From: Acinetobacter sp. SAAs474
GTDB lineage: Bacteria > Pseudomonadota > Gammaproteobacteria > Pseudomonadales > Moraxellaceae
DNA: 64,000 nucleotides
NCBI RefSeq assembly: GCF_032823475.1
Contig: NZ_CP127915.1
Location: 1,426,001-1,490,000 of the forward strand
Direction of reading: 5' to 3'
In this document: piece by piece, positions 41,821 to 51,634 of the stretch
Numbering within the stretch: position 1 is the first letter of the stretch
Layout: each line of letters opens with the position of its first letter
Made by a program: the position numbers and the translations under genes
Notes under the pieces: generated by a model
What the model saw: the letters and a program-made list of their open reading frames with translations, nothing else
Told to the model about the DNA's origin: nothing
Databases searched by the model: none

Positions 41821-43902
41821 ATGAATACAGCAGAAACGATAGCTTTAACACAGGCCGAATACACCTATAATGATCGTTATATTAATCGTGAATTGTCTAT
41901 TTTAGATTTTCATTTACGTGTTTTAGAACAAGCAGTAGATCCTTTGCATCCTTTGCTTGAGCGAATGAATTTTTTGCTAATTTTCTCAAGAAATTTAGAT
42001 GAATTTTTTGAGATACGTGTGGCAGGTGTATTAGAACAGCTTGATTTAGGGAATGAAAGTCGGAGTCCAGACGGCTTAACCCCTAAACAAATTTTAGATC
42101 AAATTTCTTATACCGCACATGCTGCGATCGAAAGACAGTATCGTATTTTAAATGAAGAAATTTTACCTAAATTAAAAGAAGAAGATATCTGTTTTTTACG
42201 CCGTGGTGAACTGACACCGGCACAAGCTGCATGGGTTAAAAAATATTTTCAAGAGCAAGTGGCGCCAGTACTGACACCGATTAGCTTAGATCCAGCCCAT
42301 CCTTTTCCACGACTAGTAAATAAAAGTTTAAACTTTATCGTAACTTTAGAAGGCAAGGATGCTTTTGGTCGCCAAATTGATCTGGCCGTTGTTCCTGCGC
42401 CACGTTCTTTACCACGCGTCGTACGTTTACCAGATGAGCTCACAGATGGCAAAGAGCATCATGTGATGTTGTCCGCTATTATTCATGAATATGTGTCTGA
42501 CTTATTTCCGGGAATGACGGCAACCGGATGTTATCAGTTCCGCGTGACACGTAATGCAGATTTAGCTTTAAATGAAGATGTTGAGGATTTGGCGAAAGCT
42601 TTAAAGGGTGAATTAAGTTCACGTCGTTTTGGTCGTGCAGTACGCTTGGAAGTGACTGAAAATTGTCCGCAACATATTTATAAATATTTATTGGATGAAT
42701 TTGATTTAGATGAAGAACAGCTTTATAAGGTCAATGGTCCTGTCAATTTAGCACGACTCTTATCTAACTTTAAACGTCCTCATTTACGCTATGATGCGCA
42801 TATTCCTGTGATTCCCAAAGTACTTAAAAAAGCTGAAAATATTTTTAGTGCAATGAAAAAACAAGATATTTTATTGCATCATCCGTTTGAGTCTTTTGCA
42901 CCGGTCATTAATTTATTACGTGAAGCAGCACGAGATCCTAAGGTATTAGCCATTAAACAAACTTTGTACCGTAGTGGCCCCGATTCAGAAATTGTTCAGG
43001 TTTTGGCTGAAGCTGCACGTAATGGTAAGGAAGTCACAGCCGTTATTGAGCTTCGGGCACGTTTTGATGAAGAATCAAATATTGAAGTTGCCAATGTTTT
43101 ACAAGAAGCAGGCGCAGTGGTGGTGTATGGCATTGTGGGATATAAAACACATGCGAAAATGATTTTGGTGGTACGCCGTGAAAACAATAAACTAGAACGT
43201 TATGTGCATTTGGGTACAGGCAATTATCATGCAGGTAATGCACGTATCTATACAGATTATGGTTTACTGACGACTGATAAGGACTTATGTGAAGATGTTC
43301 ATCGCATCTTTCAGGAACTTACCGGCATGGGTAAAATGGCTAAATTGAAAAAATTACTTCATGCGCCATTTACCCTTCATGCTCAATTGATCCATTTTAT
43401 TGAGGAAGAAATAGAACATGCAAAAGCAGGTCTTCCTGCAAGAATTATTGTTAAAGTCAATGCTTTAACTGAATTACAATTGATTAATAAGCTTTATGAG
43501 GCATCACAGGCAGGTGTACAAATTGATTTAATTATTCGCTCAATTTGTTGTTTGCGCCCTGGTTTACTAGGACTTTCTGAAAATATTCGTGTTCGATCAA
43601 TTGTTGGACGTTTCTTAGAGCATACCCGTGTTTATTACTTTAGTAATAATGGGAATTCACGTCTTTATTGTTCTAGTGCAGATTGGATGGATCGTAATTT
43701 ATTTAATCGTGTCGAAGCCTGCTTCCCAATTGATGATCCGGTATTGAAAAAACGTATTTATCAACAAGGTTTACTTAATTATCTTGAGGATAATCAACAA
43801 GCATGGTTATTGCAGAGTGATGGAACTTGGTTACGTGCAGTACCTGCAGAAGGTCAAAAGTTGCATAATGCACAAAAAATTTTATTAGATAGTATTAAGT
43901 AG
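41821..43902 (+). CDS. ppk1: Polyphosphate kinase 1
   Basis: 693 residues, full length for PPK1. It makes polyphosphate from ATP. Phospho-accepting His near 444 in [11 protein letters not shown] and the second His in [10 protein letters not shown] near 463; N-terminal [16 protein letters not shown] and the [25 protein letters not shown] segment are typical. ATG at 41821. Monocistronic; convergent with oxyR. Confidence 0.96.
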   Translation: MNTAETIALTQAEYTYNDRYINRELSILDFHLRVLEQAVDPLHPLLERMNFLLIFSRNLDEFFEIRVAGVLEQLDLGNESRSPDGLTPKQILDQISYTAHAAIERQYRILNEEILPKLKEEDICFLRRGELTPAQAAWVKKYFQEQVAPVLTPISLDPAHPFPRLVNKSLNFIVTLEGKDAFGRQIDLAVVPAPRSLPRVVRLPDELTDGKEHHVMLSAIIHEYVSDLFPGMTATGCYQFRVTRNADLALNEDVEDLAKALKGELSSRRFGRAVRLEVTENCPQHIYKYLLDEFDLDEEQLYKVNGPVNLARLLSNFKRPHLRYDAHIPVIPKVLKKAENIFSAMKKQDILLHHPFESFAPVINLLREAARDPKVLAIKQTLYRSGPDSEIVQVLAEAARNGKEVTAVIELRARFDEESNIEVANVLQEAGAVVVYGIVGYKTHAKMILVVRRENNKLERYVHLGTGNYHAGNARIYTDYGLLTTDKDLCEDVHRIFQELTGMGKMAKLKKLLHAPFTLHAQLIHFIEEEIEHAKAGLPARIIVKVNALTELQLINKLYEASQAGVQIDLIIRSICCLRPGLLGLSENIRVRSIVGRFLEHTRVYYFSNNGNSRLYCSSADWMDRNLFNRVEACFPIDDPVLKKRIYQQGLLNYLEDNQQAWLLQSDGTWLRAVPAEGQKLHNAQKILLDSIK

Positions 43903-43930
43903 TTTTGTCGCTACTGAATATTTAATATTA

Positions 43931-43961
43931 AAAAAAGAGTCCGTATAACGGACTCTTTTTT
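43931..43961. terminator. Bidirectional terminator, ppk1 / oxyR operon
   Basis: AAAAAAGAGTCCGT/ACGGACTCTTTTTT around ATA; T-runs on both strands. Confidence 0.92.
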
Positions 43962-43971
43962 GATTCAGTCT

Positions 43972-44874
43972 TTAGAGGTTTTTTGTGATTTTTTGCATAA
44001 TTTGTAGTAATACATCAAATTCACTTTGTAACGGAGTGCTTTTACGTGTTACTAAAGCCAATGTTCGGCTTGGTGCTGCATGAATCGGTTTAACGACAAG
44101 ATCTGAGTTGGCTTTGATCATATTGGCATGAATGGCAATTTCTGGTAATAAGGTAAAACCAAGATTTGCAGAAACCATTTCAACCAAGGTTGGTAATGAA
44201 CTTGCTTTTAAGCGATGATCGTTTTTACGTTCTCCGATTGGACATGCACTTAAAGTATGATCTCGTAAACAATGGCCTTCCTCAAGTAAAATGAGGTGTG
44301 CTAAATCCAGTTGTTCTAAACTTTCTGCATGAATTGAAGATTGATCTAATTTATTGCAGACCAAAAATAAATTTTCTTTGGCAATTTCTGCTACTTTTAA
44401 GCCACGCGTATCAAACGGCAATGCGAGTGCAATCATATCTAAATTGCCATGTTCAAGCTTTTCGACAATTTTCTCACTTTGTGCTTCGTGCAAATGCAGT
44501 TGAATTTTAGGTAACTGTTTATGCACTTCATCTAAAAGCTGAGACAAAATAAATGGTGCAATCGTCGGAATAATACCGAGATGTAGATCACCTGTTAAAG
44601 GCTCACTCATTTCACGGCTTAAACGCATTAAATCTTGAGCATCGGCTAAAAGAACACGGGCTCGAGCGACAACTTGCTCACCAAGCGGAGTTAAACGTAC
44701 ATTTTGGCGATCACGTTCAACGAGTACGCCGCCTAAAAGTCGCTCCAGCTCCATAATACCACCAGACAAAGTTGACTGGGTGACAAACGATCGGCGAGCT
44801 GCTTCAGTGAAATGCAGCGTTTCAGACAGTGTTACTAGATATGAAAGCTGTCTTAGGGAAGGTAATGCAGCCAT
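43972..44874 (-). CDS. oxyR: Hydrogen peroxide-sensing LysR regulator OxyR
   Basis: 300 residues. LysR helix-turn-helix at about 18-37, effector domain with the peroxide-sensing pair Cys202 and Cys211 in EGHCLRDHTLSACP, the hallmark of OxyR. Activates peroxide defences. It is the last gene of rubA-rubB-estB-oxyR, the operon described in Acinetobacter ADP1, 13 bases after estB. Unlike most OxyR genes it is not next to its target catalase or ahpC here. Confidence 0.95.
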   Translation of the reverse strand: MAALPSLRQLSYLVTLSETLHFTEAARRSFVTQSTLSGGIMELERLLGGVLVERDRQNVRLTPLGEQVVARARVLLADAQDLMRLSREMSEPLTGDLHLGIIPTIAPFILSQLLDEVHKQLPKIQLHLHEAQSEKIVEKLEHGNLDMIALALPFDTRGLKVAEIAKENLFLVCNKLDQSSIHAESLEQLDLAHLILLEEGHCLRDHTLSACPIGERKNDHRLKASSLPTLVEMVSANLGFTLLPEIAIHANMIKANSDLVVKPIHAAPSRTLALVTRKSTPLQSEFDVLLQIMQKITKNL

Positions 44875-44887
44875 AGTGTCCTAATAT

Positions 44888-45826
44888 TTATGATTTAAAG
44901 TGATGTGCAAATAATCCGCTAAGATATGGAATAAAATGCGGAGGGATATCATGCCCCATTCCTTCAATTAATTCAAATTTAGCGCCCGGAATTGCTTTCG
45001 CAACAGCTTTACCATGTTCAGGTGGTAATAAACGATCACAAGCGCCATGAACCACAAGGGTTGGTTTTTGTATCTGCTTATTTAATTGTAGCAAAGATCC
45101 TGTACATAGTATTGCTAAAAACTGTTGAAGTACGCCCGTAGGATAGTAACTTCGCTGATATAATTTCTCTGCGGTTTGAATGGCCTCTAGTGGATTGACT
45201 AAACCAGGTGATCCAATGGTTTTAAACACCTTGAGTGTATGATTGATAATGGCAGTTTTATCTTTAGATTCGGGTTTGCCAATGAGACTAAAAAGTTGCT
45301 TAGGGCGGGGTAAGGGTAAAAATGGTTTATTATTACTGGTAAACAGCAGCGCTAAATTTTGAACTTTATGTGGATATTTTGCTGCTAAAATTTGTGCAAT
45401 CATACCTCCCATAGATGCCCCAACCACATGTACGTGATTTAAATTGAGTTGTTCAATTAATAAAGATGCATCTTCTGCCATGTCGTATAAATTATAAGGT
45501 GCTCCCTGATTTGTTAAACCAAAAGTAAATTTTCCCATCATTTTAAAGGTATTTAAATGAGGCCCTTCATAGCAAATTTTACTCGATAGGCCAATATCCC
45601 GATTGTCATAGCGAATGACATAAAAACCTTGATCAATAAGTGATTTACAAAAAAAGTCGGGCCAGAAAAGCAATTGGGCACCCAGCCCCATAATCAGTAA
45701 GATTGCTGGGTTTTGAGGATTACCCCCCATTTCAACATGCAGCTCTATTCCGTTACTCAGCGTAACTTTGGTTTCCTGCATAAATGAAGTATATGGAGAG
45801 TCCTTAAGTTTTAAGGCGCTATTCAT
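44888..45826 (-). CDS. estB: Alpha/beta hydrolase EstB
   Basis: 312 residues. Oxyanion-region LLIMGLGAQLLFWPDFFC, nucleophile elbow GASMGG with Ser138, a later Asp (VVHGACDRLLPP) and His (GMGHDIPP). Esterase of the operon rubA-rubB-estB-oxyR known in ADP1; no signal peptide, so cytosolic. Physiological substrate unknown. The upstream hairpin separates it from rubB. Confidence 0.88.
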   Translation of the reverse strand: MNSALKLKDSPYTSFMQETKVTLSNGIELHVEMGGNPQNPAILLIMGLGAQLLFWPDFFCKSLIDQGFYVIRYDNRDIGLSSKICYEGPHLNTFKMMGKFTFGLTNQGAPYNLYDMAEDASLLIEQLNLNHVHVVGASMGGMIAQILAAKYPHKVQNLALLFTSNNKPFLPLPRPKQLFSLIGKPESKDKTAIINHTLKVFKTIGSPGLVNPLEAIQTAEKLYQRSYYPTGVLQQFLAILCTGSLLQLNKQIQKPTLVVHGACDRLLPPEHGKAVAKAIPGAKFELIEGMGHDIPPHFIPYLSGLFAHHFKS

Positions 45827-45838
45827 TCTACTTTTCCT

Positions 45839-45864
45839 AAAAAAGGACGTTCCAAACGTCCTTT
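45839..45864 (-). terminator. Intra-operon terminator between rubB and estB
   Basis: On the minus strand AAAGGACGT/ACGTCCTTT (9 bp, 5-base loop) is followed by six T. An intrinsic terminator between genes of the known operon; expression of estB-oxyR would depend on read-through or an internal promoter. Confidence 0.75.
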
Positions 45865-45875
45865 GTATTAAAACC

Positions 45876-47054
45876 TTAATTGTGAAGCGGAATCAAGTCG
45901 GGGACTTGTTTCACTAATGTAAGTCTTTGTTTCCCAGCCGTTGCACCCAACAGTACAAAACCGCGTAATGTTGCGGTTTCATCTATTGCTTTGGCCAATA
46001 TACCATCAGCAAATACTTCAGTTTGCCAATCCACGTTAATGTCTAACGGTACTGGTAAAATAGTGAGTGGTGAGGCAGGCGTTTTGACTGCAATTGGCAT
46101 CGCTGGATAGTGAATATCTGTGATCTCACCATTCAGTGTTTTAGCCAAAGCACGTGCTTGTTGCATGATTGGCATCACATAAGGCAGTAATGTACCATTG
46201 ACTTCGGCACAGTCACCTACTGCGTAAATATCGGCTTGATTGGTTTCTAGTTTATTGTTGGTCATGATGCCACGATGGGTATTGATCATGGCATTTTGAG
46301 CTAAGGATAGTTTAGGCTGTAGACCTACTGCAGATAACACAATATCTGCAATCAATGATTGACCATTCGCGAGTGTAATCAGATAGGTCTGATGTTCTGT
46401 TTTAGTGATATTAATGACCGTAGTCTTGAAAATAAACTGAATACCTAATGCTTCAAGATTTTGTTGAAATTGCTGTGCGACATGTTGTGGTAATAAGCGT
46501 CCTAAAGGTTGCTCGGCAATATCGATGAGCGTAACCTGATGCTGATGATTTTGTAAATCATTGGCAAACTCACAGCCAATAAGCCCCGCACCTAAAATAA
46601 CGACACGTTTTTCCTGACAATATTCGAGTTGCTGGCGAAATTTACGATAGTCATTTAAGTGATTGATGACATGAATATCATCAGCACCATCACCTGTGAT
46701 ATTAAGACGGATCGGTTCAGCACCCACGGCTAAAATTAATTTTGAATAGTTTTGCGTGGTTGTTAATTGATTTTTGGTAATTGAAATGGTATGTGCTATA
46801 GCATCAATAGCGCTGACTTCCGTTGCAGTTTCAATACGCATATTGAGTTGTTGTTGCATTTTTTCCGCATTCGCGAGAGCAATTTGTTCTGGTGCTTTTT
46901 GTGCCGTAAATGCATTAGAAAGTGTTGGTTTTGCATAGCTAACCCCATCATCCATACAAATCATGAGCAGTTCTTGTTCCGTATTGAGTTTACGGAATTC
47001 CCGTGCCACAGTATAGCCTGCCATACCTGAACCGATGATGATGATAGGATGCAT
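45876..47054 (-). CDS. rubB: Rubredoxin-NAD(+) reductase
   Basis: 392 residues, FAD/NAD reductase passing electrons from NADH to rubredoxin for alkane hydroxylase. FAD motif IIIGSGMAGYTVARE at the N-terminus, NAD motif VVILGAGLIGCEF near 150, and FAD-closing YAVGDCAEVNG near 277. Lies between rubA and estB. No alkM hydroxylase gene is present in this window; in ADP1 it is unlinked. Confidence 0.94.
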   Translation of the reverse strand: MHPIIIIGSGMAGYTVAREFRKLNTEQELLMICMDDGVSYAKPTLSNAFTAQKAPEQIALANAEKMQQQLNMRIETATEVSAIDAIAHTISITKNQLTTTQNYSKLILAVGAEPIRLNITGDGADDIHVINHLNDYRKFRQQLEYCQEKRVVILGAGLIGCEFANDLQNHQHQVTLIDIAEQPLGRLLPQHVAQQFQQNLEALGIQFIFKTTVINITKTEHQTYLITLANGQSLIADIVLSAVGLQPKLSLAQNAMINTHRGIMTNNKLETNQADIYAVGDCAEVNGTLLPYVMPIMQQARALAKTLNGEITDIHYPAMPIAVKTPASPLTILPVPLDINVDWQTEVFADGILAKAIDETATLRGFVLLGATAGKQRLTLVKQVPDLIPLHN

Positions 47055-47091
47055 ATATTTCTCCAGGGTTTTAAAGAGGATGAAGCATGAA

Positions 47092-47113
47092 AAAGACCAT
47101 ATTGATGGTCTTT
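47092..47113 (-). terminator. Hairpin between rubA and rubB
   Basis: AAAGACCAT/ATGGTCTTT with a 4-base loop; on the minus strand the downstream side reads GGTCTTTTTC, giving a five-T tract, so partial termination after rubA is plausible. Confidence 0.6.
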
Positions 47114-47122
47114 ATTCATCAA

Positions 47123-47287
47123 TTAGATTTCGACCATTTCAAAATCTGCTTTTGACACGCCACAATCAGGACATGTCCAATCATTTGGAATATCTTCCCA
47201 TTTAGTTCCTGCTACAATTCCATCTTGTGGCCAACCTTCAGCTTCGTCGTAAATCCAACCACAAACGATGCATTGATATTTTTTCAT
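47123..47287 (-). CDS. rubA: Rubredoxin
   Basis: 54 residues. Begins [20 protein letters not shown] and has the Fe(Cys)4 ligands C6-x-x-C9 and C39-x-x-C42 ([10 protein letters not shown]). A one-electron carrier between RubB and alkane hydroxylase. GGAGAATCAC precedes the ATG, giving a good ribosome site. Encoded first in the operon with rubB, estB and oxyR. Confidence 0.96.
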   Translation of the reverse strand: MKKYQCIVCGWIYDEAEGWPQDGIVAGTKWEDIPNDWTCPDCGVSKADFEMVEI

Positions 47288-47559
47288 GTGATTCTCCAAA
47301 AAATTGGTCTGAGATTAACCAATAAAATCCTCATTAAAGACAAGTGTGCTAGCGATATGGCTTGGCAGATCTTTAATGCGTAAATTTTTACGCAGTTAGC
47401 GAGCTAAAGTAAAGTAAATATCAGTGTTTAATGATGTAAATTATACTTTAAATATTTCGCTTCTTATCGATCAATCCAAAATATTATGTTTCAGCAATGC
47501 AGGAATTGATATTTAGGATCAGATTCATAGGATGACTCTATTCTGCTGATTTTTATGTA
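47288..47559. other. Upstream region of the rubA operon
   Basis: About 270 bases holding the rubA promoter on the minus strand; no ORF or RNA is supported. Confidence 0.4.
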
Positions 47560-47593
47560 TAAAAAAAGCCCAATCATGATGATTGGGCTTTTT
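47560..47593 (-). terminator. Terminator of the tRNA-Asn pair
   Basis: AAAAAGCCCAATCAT/ATGATTGGGCTTTTT, a long perfect stem with T-runs; on the minus strand it follows tRNA-Asn copy 2. Confidence 0.88.
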
Positions 47594-47599
47594 GAATTC

Positions 47600-47675
47600 T
47601 GGCTCTTCCACCTGGGCTCGAACCAGGGACCTGCGGATTAACAGTCCGTCGCTCTACCGACTGAGCTATGGAAGA
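47600..47675 (-). tRNA. tRNA-Asn(GUU), downstream copy
   Basis: 76 nt with encoded CCA. Acceptor TCTTCCA/TGGAAGA, anticodon loop CTGTTAA giving GUU, D-arm with AGCTCAGTCGGTAGAGC, T-arm with GGTTCGAGCCC. Confidence 0.96.
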
Positions 47676-47679
47676 ATAG

Positions 47680-47755
47680 TGGCTCTCCAACCTGGGCTCG
47701 AACCAGGGACCTGCGGATTAACAGTCCGTCGCTCTACCGACTGAGCTATTGGAGA
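47680..47755 (-). tRNA. tRNA-Asn(GUU), upstream copy
   Basis: 76 nt with encoded CCA. Acceptor TCTCCAA/TTGGAGA differs from the other copy by a compensated change, while the rest is identical. Four bases separate the two, so they share a transcript. Confidence 0.96.
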
Positions 47756-47887
47756 ATCTGAAGCGCATTTTAGGGAGGAAAGATCAACCGGTCAAGCTAA
47801 ATTAAAAGAAAATATAACTAAATGTTTTTTTATTGGCCAATTTCATTACTTTTGGTTCTTTTTTAGCGTGTTATGCGGGAATTAAGT

Positions 47888-47917
47888 TAAAAAAACCATC
47901 CAGATGGATGGTTTTTT
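47888..47917. terminator. Terminator of sodB
   Basis: AAAAAACCATCC/GGATGGTTTTTT with AGAT loop, T-runs on both strands. Confidence 0.9.
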
Positions 47918-47943
47918 GAGTATCGCTTAACTTAGCTAAATAC

Positions 47944-48570
47944 TTATTTTTCTACACCTGCTGCAAGACCAGCATATTTCGCATTGGCGTAATCCCAGTT
48001 TACAAGGCTTTCTAAGAAAGTCGCAATGTATTTAGGACGAGCATTACGGAAATCGATGTAATAAGCATGTTCCCATACATCGATTGTTAATACAGCAACT
48101 TTACCGTGTGCAAGTGGTGTATCAGCATTTGATGTTTTAAGAATAGAAAGTTCGCCATTCACTTTATCAGCAACTAACCAAGCCCAGCCTGAACCAAATT
48201 GAGTTGTAGCTGCTGTTGCAAATTCTTCAGCAAATTTTTCATAAGAGCCAAATGCTTCATCAATTTTTGCAGCTAAAGCACCTGTTGCCTTACCACCACC
48301 ATTTTTAGCTAAGCAGTTCCAATAAAAAGTATGGTTCCAAACTTGAGCCGCATTATTGAACACACCCGCTTTAGATGCATCACCTGCAGTTGCTGTGATG
48401 ATTTCTTCTAAAGTTTTACCTTCAAGATCTGTACCTTTAATCAGGTTGTTCAAGTTCACAACATAAGTATTATGGTGCTTATCATGATGATATTCTAAAG
48501 TTTCTTTACTGATATATGGCGCAAGATCTTCGTAGCCATATGGTAGAGCTGGTAAAGTAATCGTTGTCAT
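47944..48570 (-). CDS. sodB: Iron superoxide dismutase
   Basis: 208 residues. Metal ligands His28, His80, Asp164 and His168 (EYHHDKHH, QVWNHTFYW and DVWEHAYYIDF). Gln76 in NAAQVWNH at the position that marks iron-type enzymes. ATG 48570 with GGAAT upstream; an in-frame ATG six codons earlier is possible. Removes superoxide in the cytosol. Monocistronic. Confidence 0.94.
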   Translation of the reverse strand: MTTITLPALPYGYEDLAPYISKETLEYHHDKHHNTYVVNLNNLIKGTDLEGKTLEEIITATAGDASKAGVFNNAAQVWNHTFYWNCLAKNGGGKATGALAAKIDEAFGSYEKFAEEFATAATTQFGSGWAWLVADKVNGELSILKTSNADTPLAHGKVAVLTIDVWEHAYYIDFRNARPKYIATFLESLVNWDYANAKYAGLAAGVEK

Positions 48571-48853
48571 GATTTCAATTCCTTGCATTTTGCTGGGTTA
48601 TAACATTAAGTCGTCATATTGTAATAGATTCTAATAGAAAATGGGGCATTAGTTCTAAATAACAATACAGAATAAAACAATATAGAATAACGGCATAACT
48701 TATAACTTATTTAGATATATATCGATTTACAGTGCTTTAAAAGATGAATATAAATTCAATCCAGCAGTTCATGTTGTATCGATACCATTAAAAAAATTGT
48801 GACTGTTTAAGTATACGCTTGGCCATGATTAAAGTCGTGCTGAATAGCTGAAG

Positions 48854-49612
48854 TTAAATCGGATTATTTAGCTCAAAATAACACCATTCAATATTGAACT
48901 CGGCTGCAATTGCTTGGGCTAAACGTTGTACACCGTATTTTTCTGTTGCATGATGTCCGCAAGCATAATAATGAATATCCAGTTCTTTTGCTTGATAAAA
49001 GGTACGTTCACTGACTTCGCCAGAAATAAATGCATCACATTGTTGACTAGCTGCTTTTTCAATAAAATCTTGTGCGGCACCGCTACAAAAACCGACTTTA
49101 TGCACCTGTGCTTTTGCAGCTGCCAAATGAATGGTTTCAAAACCTAAACGCTCAGTTAAAAACTCTTTAAAGGCTTGTGGTGACATCGGTTGTTGCAATT
49201 CGGCAATATTACCAATCGGATAACGTTCGCTTGGATCGAGTGCTTGAACATTGCGTAATTCTAAGCAATCTACCAATGCAGCATTATTGCCCAGTAGCGG
49301 ATGTGCATCTAAGGGAAGGTGATAAGCAACTAAAGAAATATCATGTTGAATTAAGCTTTTGATACGTTTACCGCGCATACCCGTAATAGGATAAGACTCA
49401 CCTTTCCAAAAATAACCATGATGCACCAAAAGTAAGTCAGCATCTTGTGCAATCGCTGCATCAATTGCATCTTGAGAAGCAGTTACAGCACAGAGAATTT
49501 TTTTTACTTCAGGCTTGCCCTCAATTTGCAAACCGTTAGGTGTATAATCTTTAAACTCTGTAGAGTTTAGCGTTTGATTACACCATTGAATAATATCATC
49601 GAGTTTAGCCAT
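48854..49612 (-). CDS. Nif3-like dinuclear metal-centre protein
   Basis: 252 residues, NIF3/YbgI family, a toroidal hexamer with a dimetal site per subunit. HHGYFWKGE and HYACGHHATEKYGVQ carry the metal-binding His/Glu residues; the start MAKLDDIIQWCNQTLN is typical. ATG 49612 with GGGATGAT before it; a longer frame to 49657 lacks family support. Function remains uncertain; proposed GTP cyclohydrolase-like activity for relatives. Confidence 0.88.
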   Translation of the reverse strand: MAKLDDIIQWCNQTLNSTEFKDYTPNGLQIEGKPEVKKILCAVTASQDAIDAAIAQDADLLLVHHGYFWKGESYPITGMRGKRIKSLIQHDISLVAYHLPLDAHPLLGNNAALVDCLELRNVQALDPSERYPIGNIAELQQPMSPQAFKEFLTERLGFETIHLAAAKAQVHKVGFCSGAAQDFIEKAASQQCDAFISGEVSERTFYQAKELDIHYYACGHHATEKYGVQRLAQAIAAEFNIEWCYFELNNPI

Positions 49613-49972
49613 ATCATCCCAACCAGCAATTAACGTAAATGTAGAAATATGGGTCAAAGGTCGATAGACCTTAAAATGACCCTAAAACGAGGAATATTAA
49701 GTAAATCATCTATTGTAGTCTAAAAAGGTCATTTTTTTGATGATAATATAGACATATAGCCGCTTTATTGTATTCCCTATAAACCTTAATTTGATTGACA
49801 ATATAAGTGAATGATAAAACATTAACTGAATAAAGATCGTACTTTAAAAATTTGTAACTAAAGCAAGACAAAACTCCTGCTTATTGTTGTACTTATATCG
49901 ATATTTCTATTTACAATAGTCGATAAATTACGGATACATCAACGAATTAAAAGATTTACAGAGGTATAGATT
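49613..49972. other. Divergent region, Nif3-like / HtrA-type protease
   Basis: 360 bases, AT-rich, with both promoters. AAGGTC and GACCTT form a short inverted repeat around 49656-49671. Nothing else is convincing. Confidence 0.4.
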
Positions 49973-51157
49973 GTGCGTCGAACCTTTACATGGTTACCTT
50001 GGGTATTACTCATTATTGTCATTATTGGTTTTATTGGATGGCAGCAACTCAATAGACCAAAAGCGCCTGTGACTCCAGATGGTGTGAAATTACCTGCCGA
50101 AAAAGTTGAACCTTTGCTGGATACAACACGTACCGGTGCGGTTGTTTCTTATCATTCAGCAGTGAAAGTCGCTGCGCCTGCTGTTGTGAATATTTTTACA
50201 ACGCAAAGTGTTAAGAATGTAACGCATCCATTATTAACCGATCCAGCATTCCGTGAATTTTTTGGTAATCAACTTCCAGATCAATTTCAACAAGGGCCGA
50301 ATCAAAATAGTTTAGGATCTGGTGTAATTGTACGTTCAGATGGTTATATTTTAACAAATAATCATGTTATTGCACGTGCAGATAAGATTATTGTGGGATT
50401 AAATGATGGTCGTTCTGCTGAGGCAAAAGTGATTGGTACAGATCCTGATACTGATTTGGCCGTGATTAAAATTGATTTACAAAATTTACCGGTATTGCCA
50501 TTTAAATTGAGTGGTAATGAAGTCGGTGATGTGGTCTTGGCCATTGGTAACCCTTTTGGAGTGGGACAAACCGTTACTCAAGGTATTATCTCTGCAACAG
50601 GTCGTTCTGATTTAAGTATTAGTACTTATGAAGACTTTATTCAAACAGATGCAGCGATTAATCCAGGAAATTCTGGTGGTGCACTCATCGATGTTGCCGG
50701 TAATTTAATTGGGGTCAATACTGCAATATTTTCGCAATCTGGCGGTTCAATGGGTATTGGTTTTGCGATTTCAGCAAAAGTATGCCAACAAGTATTAAAT
50801 TCTATTTTAAAAGATGGTCGTGTTGTTCGTGGTTGGTTAGGTATTCAACTTAAAGTGAATAATTCAGATCAAAATATTCCAGGTAAAACACAGGCTGGTG
50901 GTACAGTTGCTGGCATTATTGCCAATGGACCAGCAGCTCAATCAGGTCTTAAACCGGGCGATATTATTTTAAAAGTGAATAATGAAGAGATTAAATCACC
51001 ATCACATCTGATTAACTATATTGCATTACAGCAGCCAAATAGTACGGTGACATTATTGGTACAACGTGGCGATGAGCGTATTAATCTAGAGATTAAAATT
51101 GGTGAACGTGTTGCACAGCAAAATACTGGTAAGCAATATATTCCTTTACCAGAATAA
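49973..51157 (+). CDS. Membrane-anchored HtrA/DegS-like serine protease
   Basis: 394 residues. N-terminal anchor about 8-25, trypsin-like domain with catalytic His near 130 (NNHVIARAD), Asp near 160 (DTDLAV) and Ser near 233 (NPGNSGGALI), one PDZ domain (VAGIIANGPAAQSGLKPGDIILKV). One PDZ and an anchor match DegS/AlgW, the periplasmic stress sensor proteases; whether an anti-sigma substrate exists is unknown. GTG start with GAGG 8 bases upstream. Confidence 0.9.
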   Translation: MRRTFTWLPWVLLIIVIIGFIGWQQLNRPKAPVTPDGVKLPAEKVEPLLDTTRTGAVVSYHSAVKVAAPAVVNIFTTQSVKNVTHPLLTDPAFREFFGNQLPDQFQQGPNQNSLGSGVIVRSDGYILTNNHVIARADKIIVGLNDGRSAEAKVIGTDPDTDLAVIKIDLQNLPVLPFKLSGNEVGDVVLAIGNPFGVGQTVTQGIISATGRSDLSISTYEDFIQTDAAINPGNSGGALIDVAGNLIGVNTAIFSQSGGSMGIGFAISAKVCQQVLNSILKDGRVVRGWLGIQLKVNNSDQNIPGKTQAGGTVAGIIANGPAAQSGLKPGDIILKVNNEEIKSPSHLINYIALQQPNSTVTLLVQRGDERINLEIKIGERVAQQNTGKQYIPLPE

Positions 51158-51580
51158 TAAGCTGTTATGCGACTGCATAAAATTGATCTTATATTGGCTT
51201 AATAGCACTAAACGTTTATTTTTCATGATTTAAAAAAATAAACTTAGTTTACTAAGCCATAACTCAAAACGTCTAGCTTGATTACCTTAAGCTAGACGTT
51301 TTTTGTATGATCAATAAATTAAAATAATGAACATTGATCCATTTAACATCAAAAGGTTATTTAACTCGATATCGCATATTTTTACCATTCACTTTGCGGT
51401 AGAAATTAATCATAGAAGTCTAAACAATCAATCAGGAATATGACCGTATTGCTGATATTTAAAGCGGATATTATCTATATTGATGGATTTATTTGATCAC
51501 TAAACATCCTTATGATGCTGCTATATCAGGCTTAGAATCAACTGATCTTGAGTGTAAAATGAATGAGTGGTACTAAAATT
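51158..51580. other. Gene-free stretch with a hairpin
   Basis: A strong stem AAAACGTCTAGCTT/AAGCTAGACGTTTT at 51267-51304 with T-run ends the protease transcript. Minus-strand scraps with protein-like ends (a frame ending NIRFKYQQYGHIPD at about 51433, another reading INFYRKVNGKNMRYRVK at about 51358) might be decayed coding sequence. Confidence 0.45.
51267..51304 (+). terminator. Terminator of the HtrA/DegS-like protease
   Basis: 14-bp perfect stem with 9-base loop GATTACCTT and a T-run, about 110 bases after the gene. Confidence 0.85.
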
Positions 51581-51616
51581 AAAAAACCCAGTCATCTTAA
51601 GATGACTGGGTTTTTG
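51581..51616. terminator. Terminator of the Tim44-like gene
   Basis: AAAAAACCCAGTCATCTT/AAGATGACTGGGTTTTT; on the minus strand the T-run follows the stem. Confidence 0.9.
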
Positions 51617-51634
51617 TAGATGAGAATGGCTGAA

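Noticed and set aside
47600..47755. CRISPR-like or repeat array near 47.6 kb
   Set aside because: The repeat is two tandem tRNA-Asn genes, explained by cloverleaf structure and anticodon GUU.
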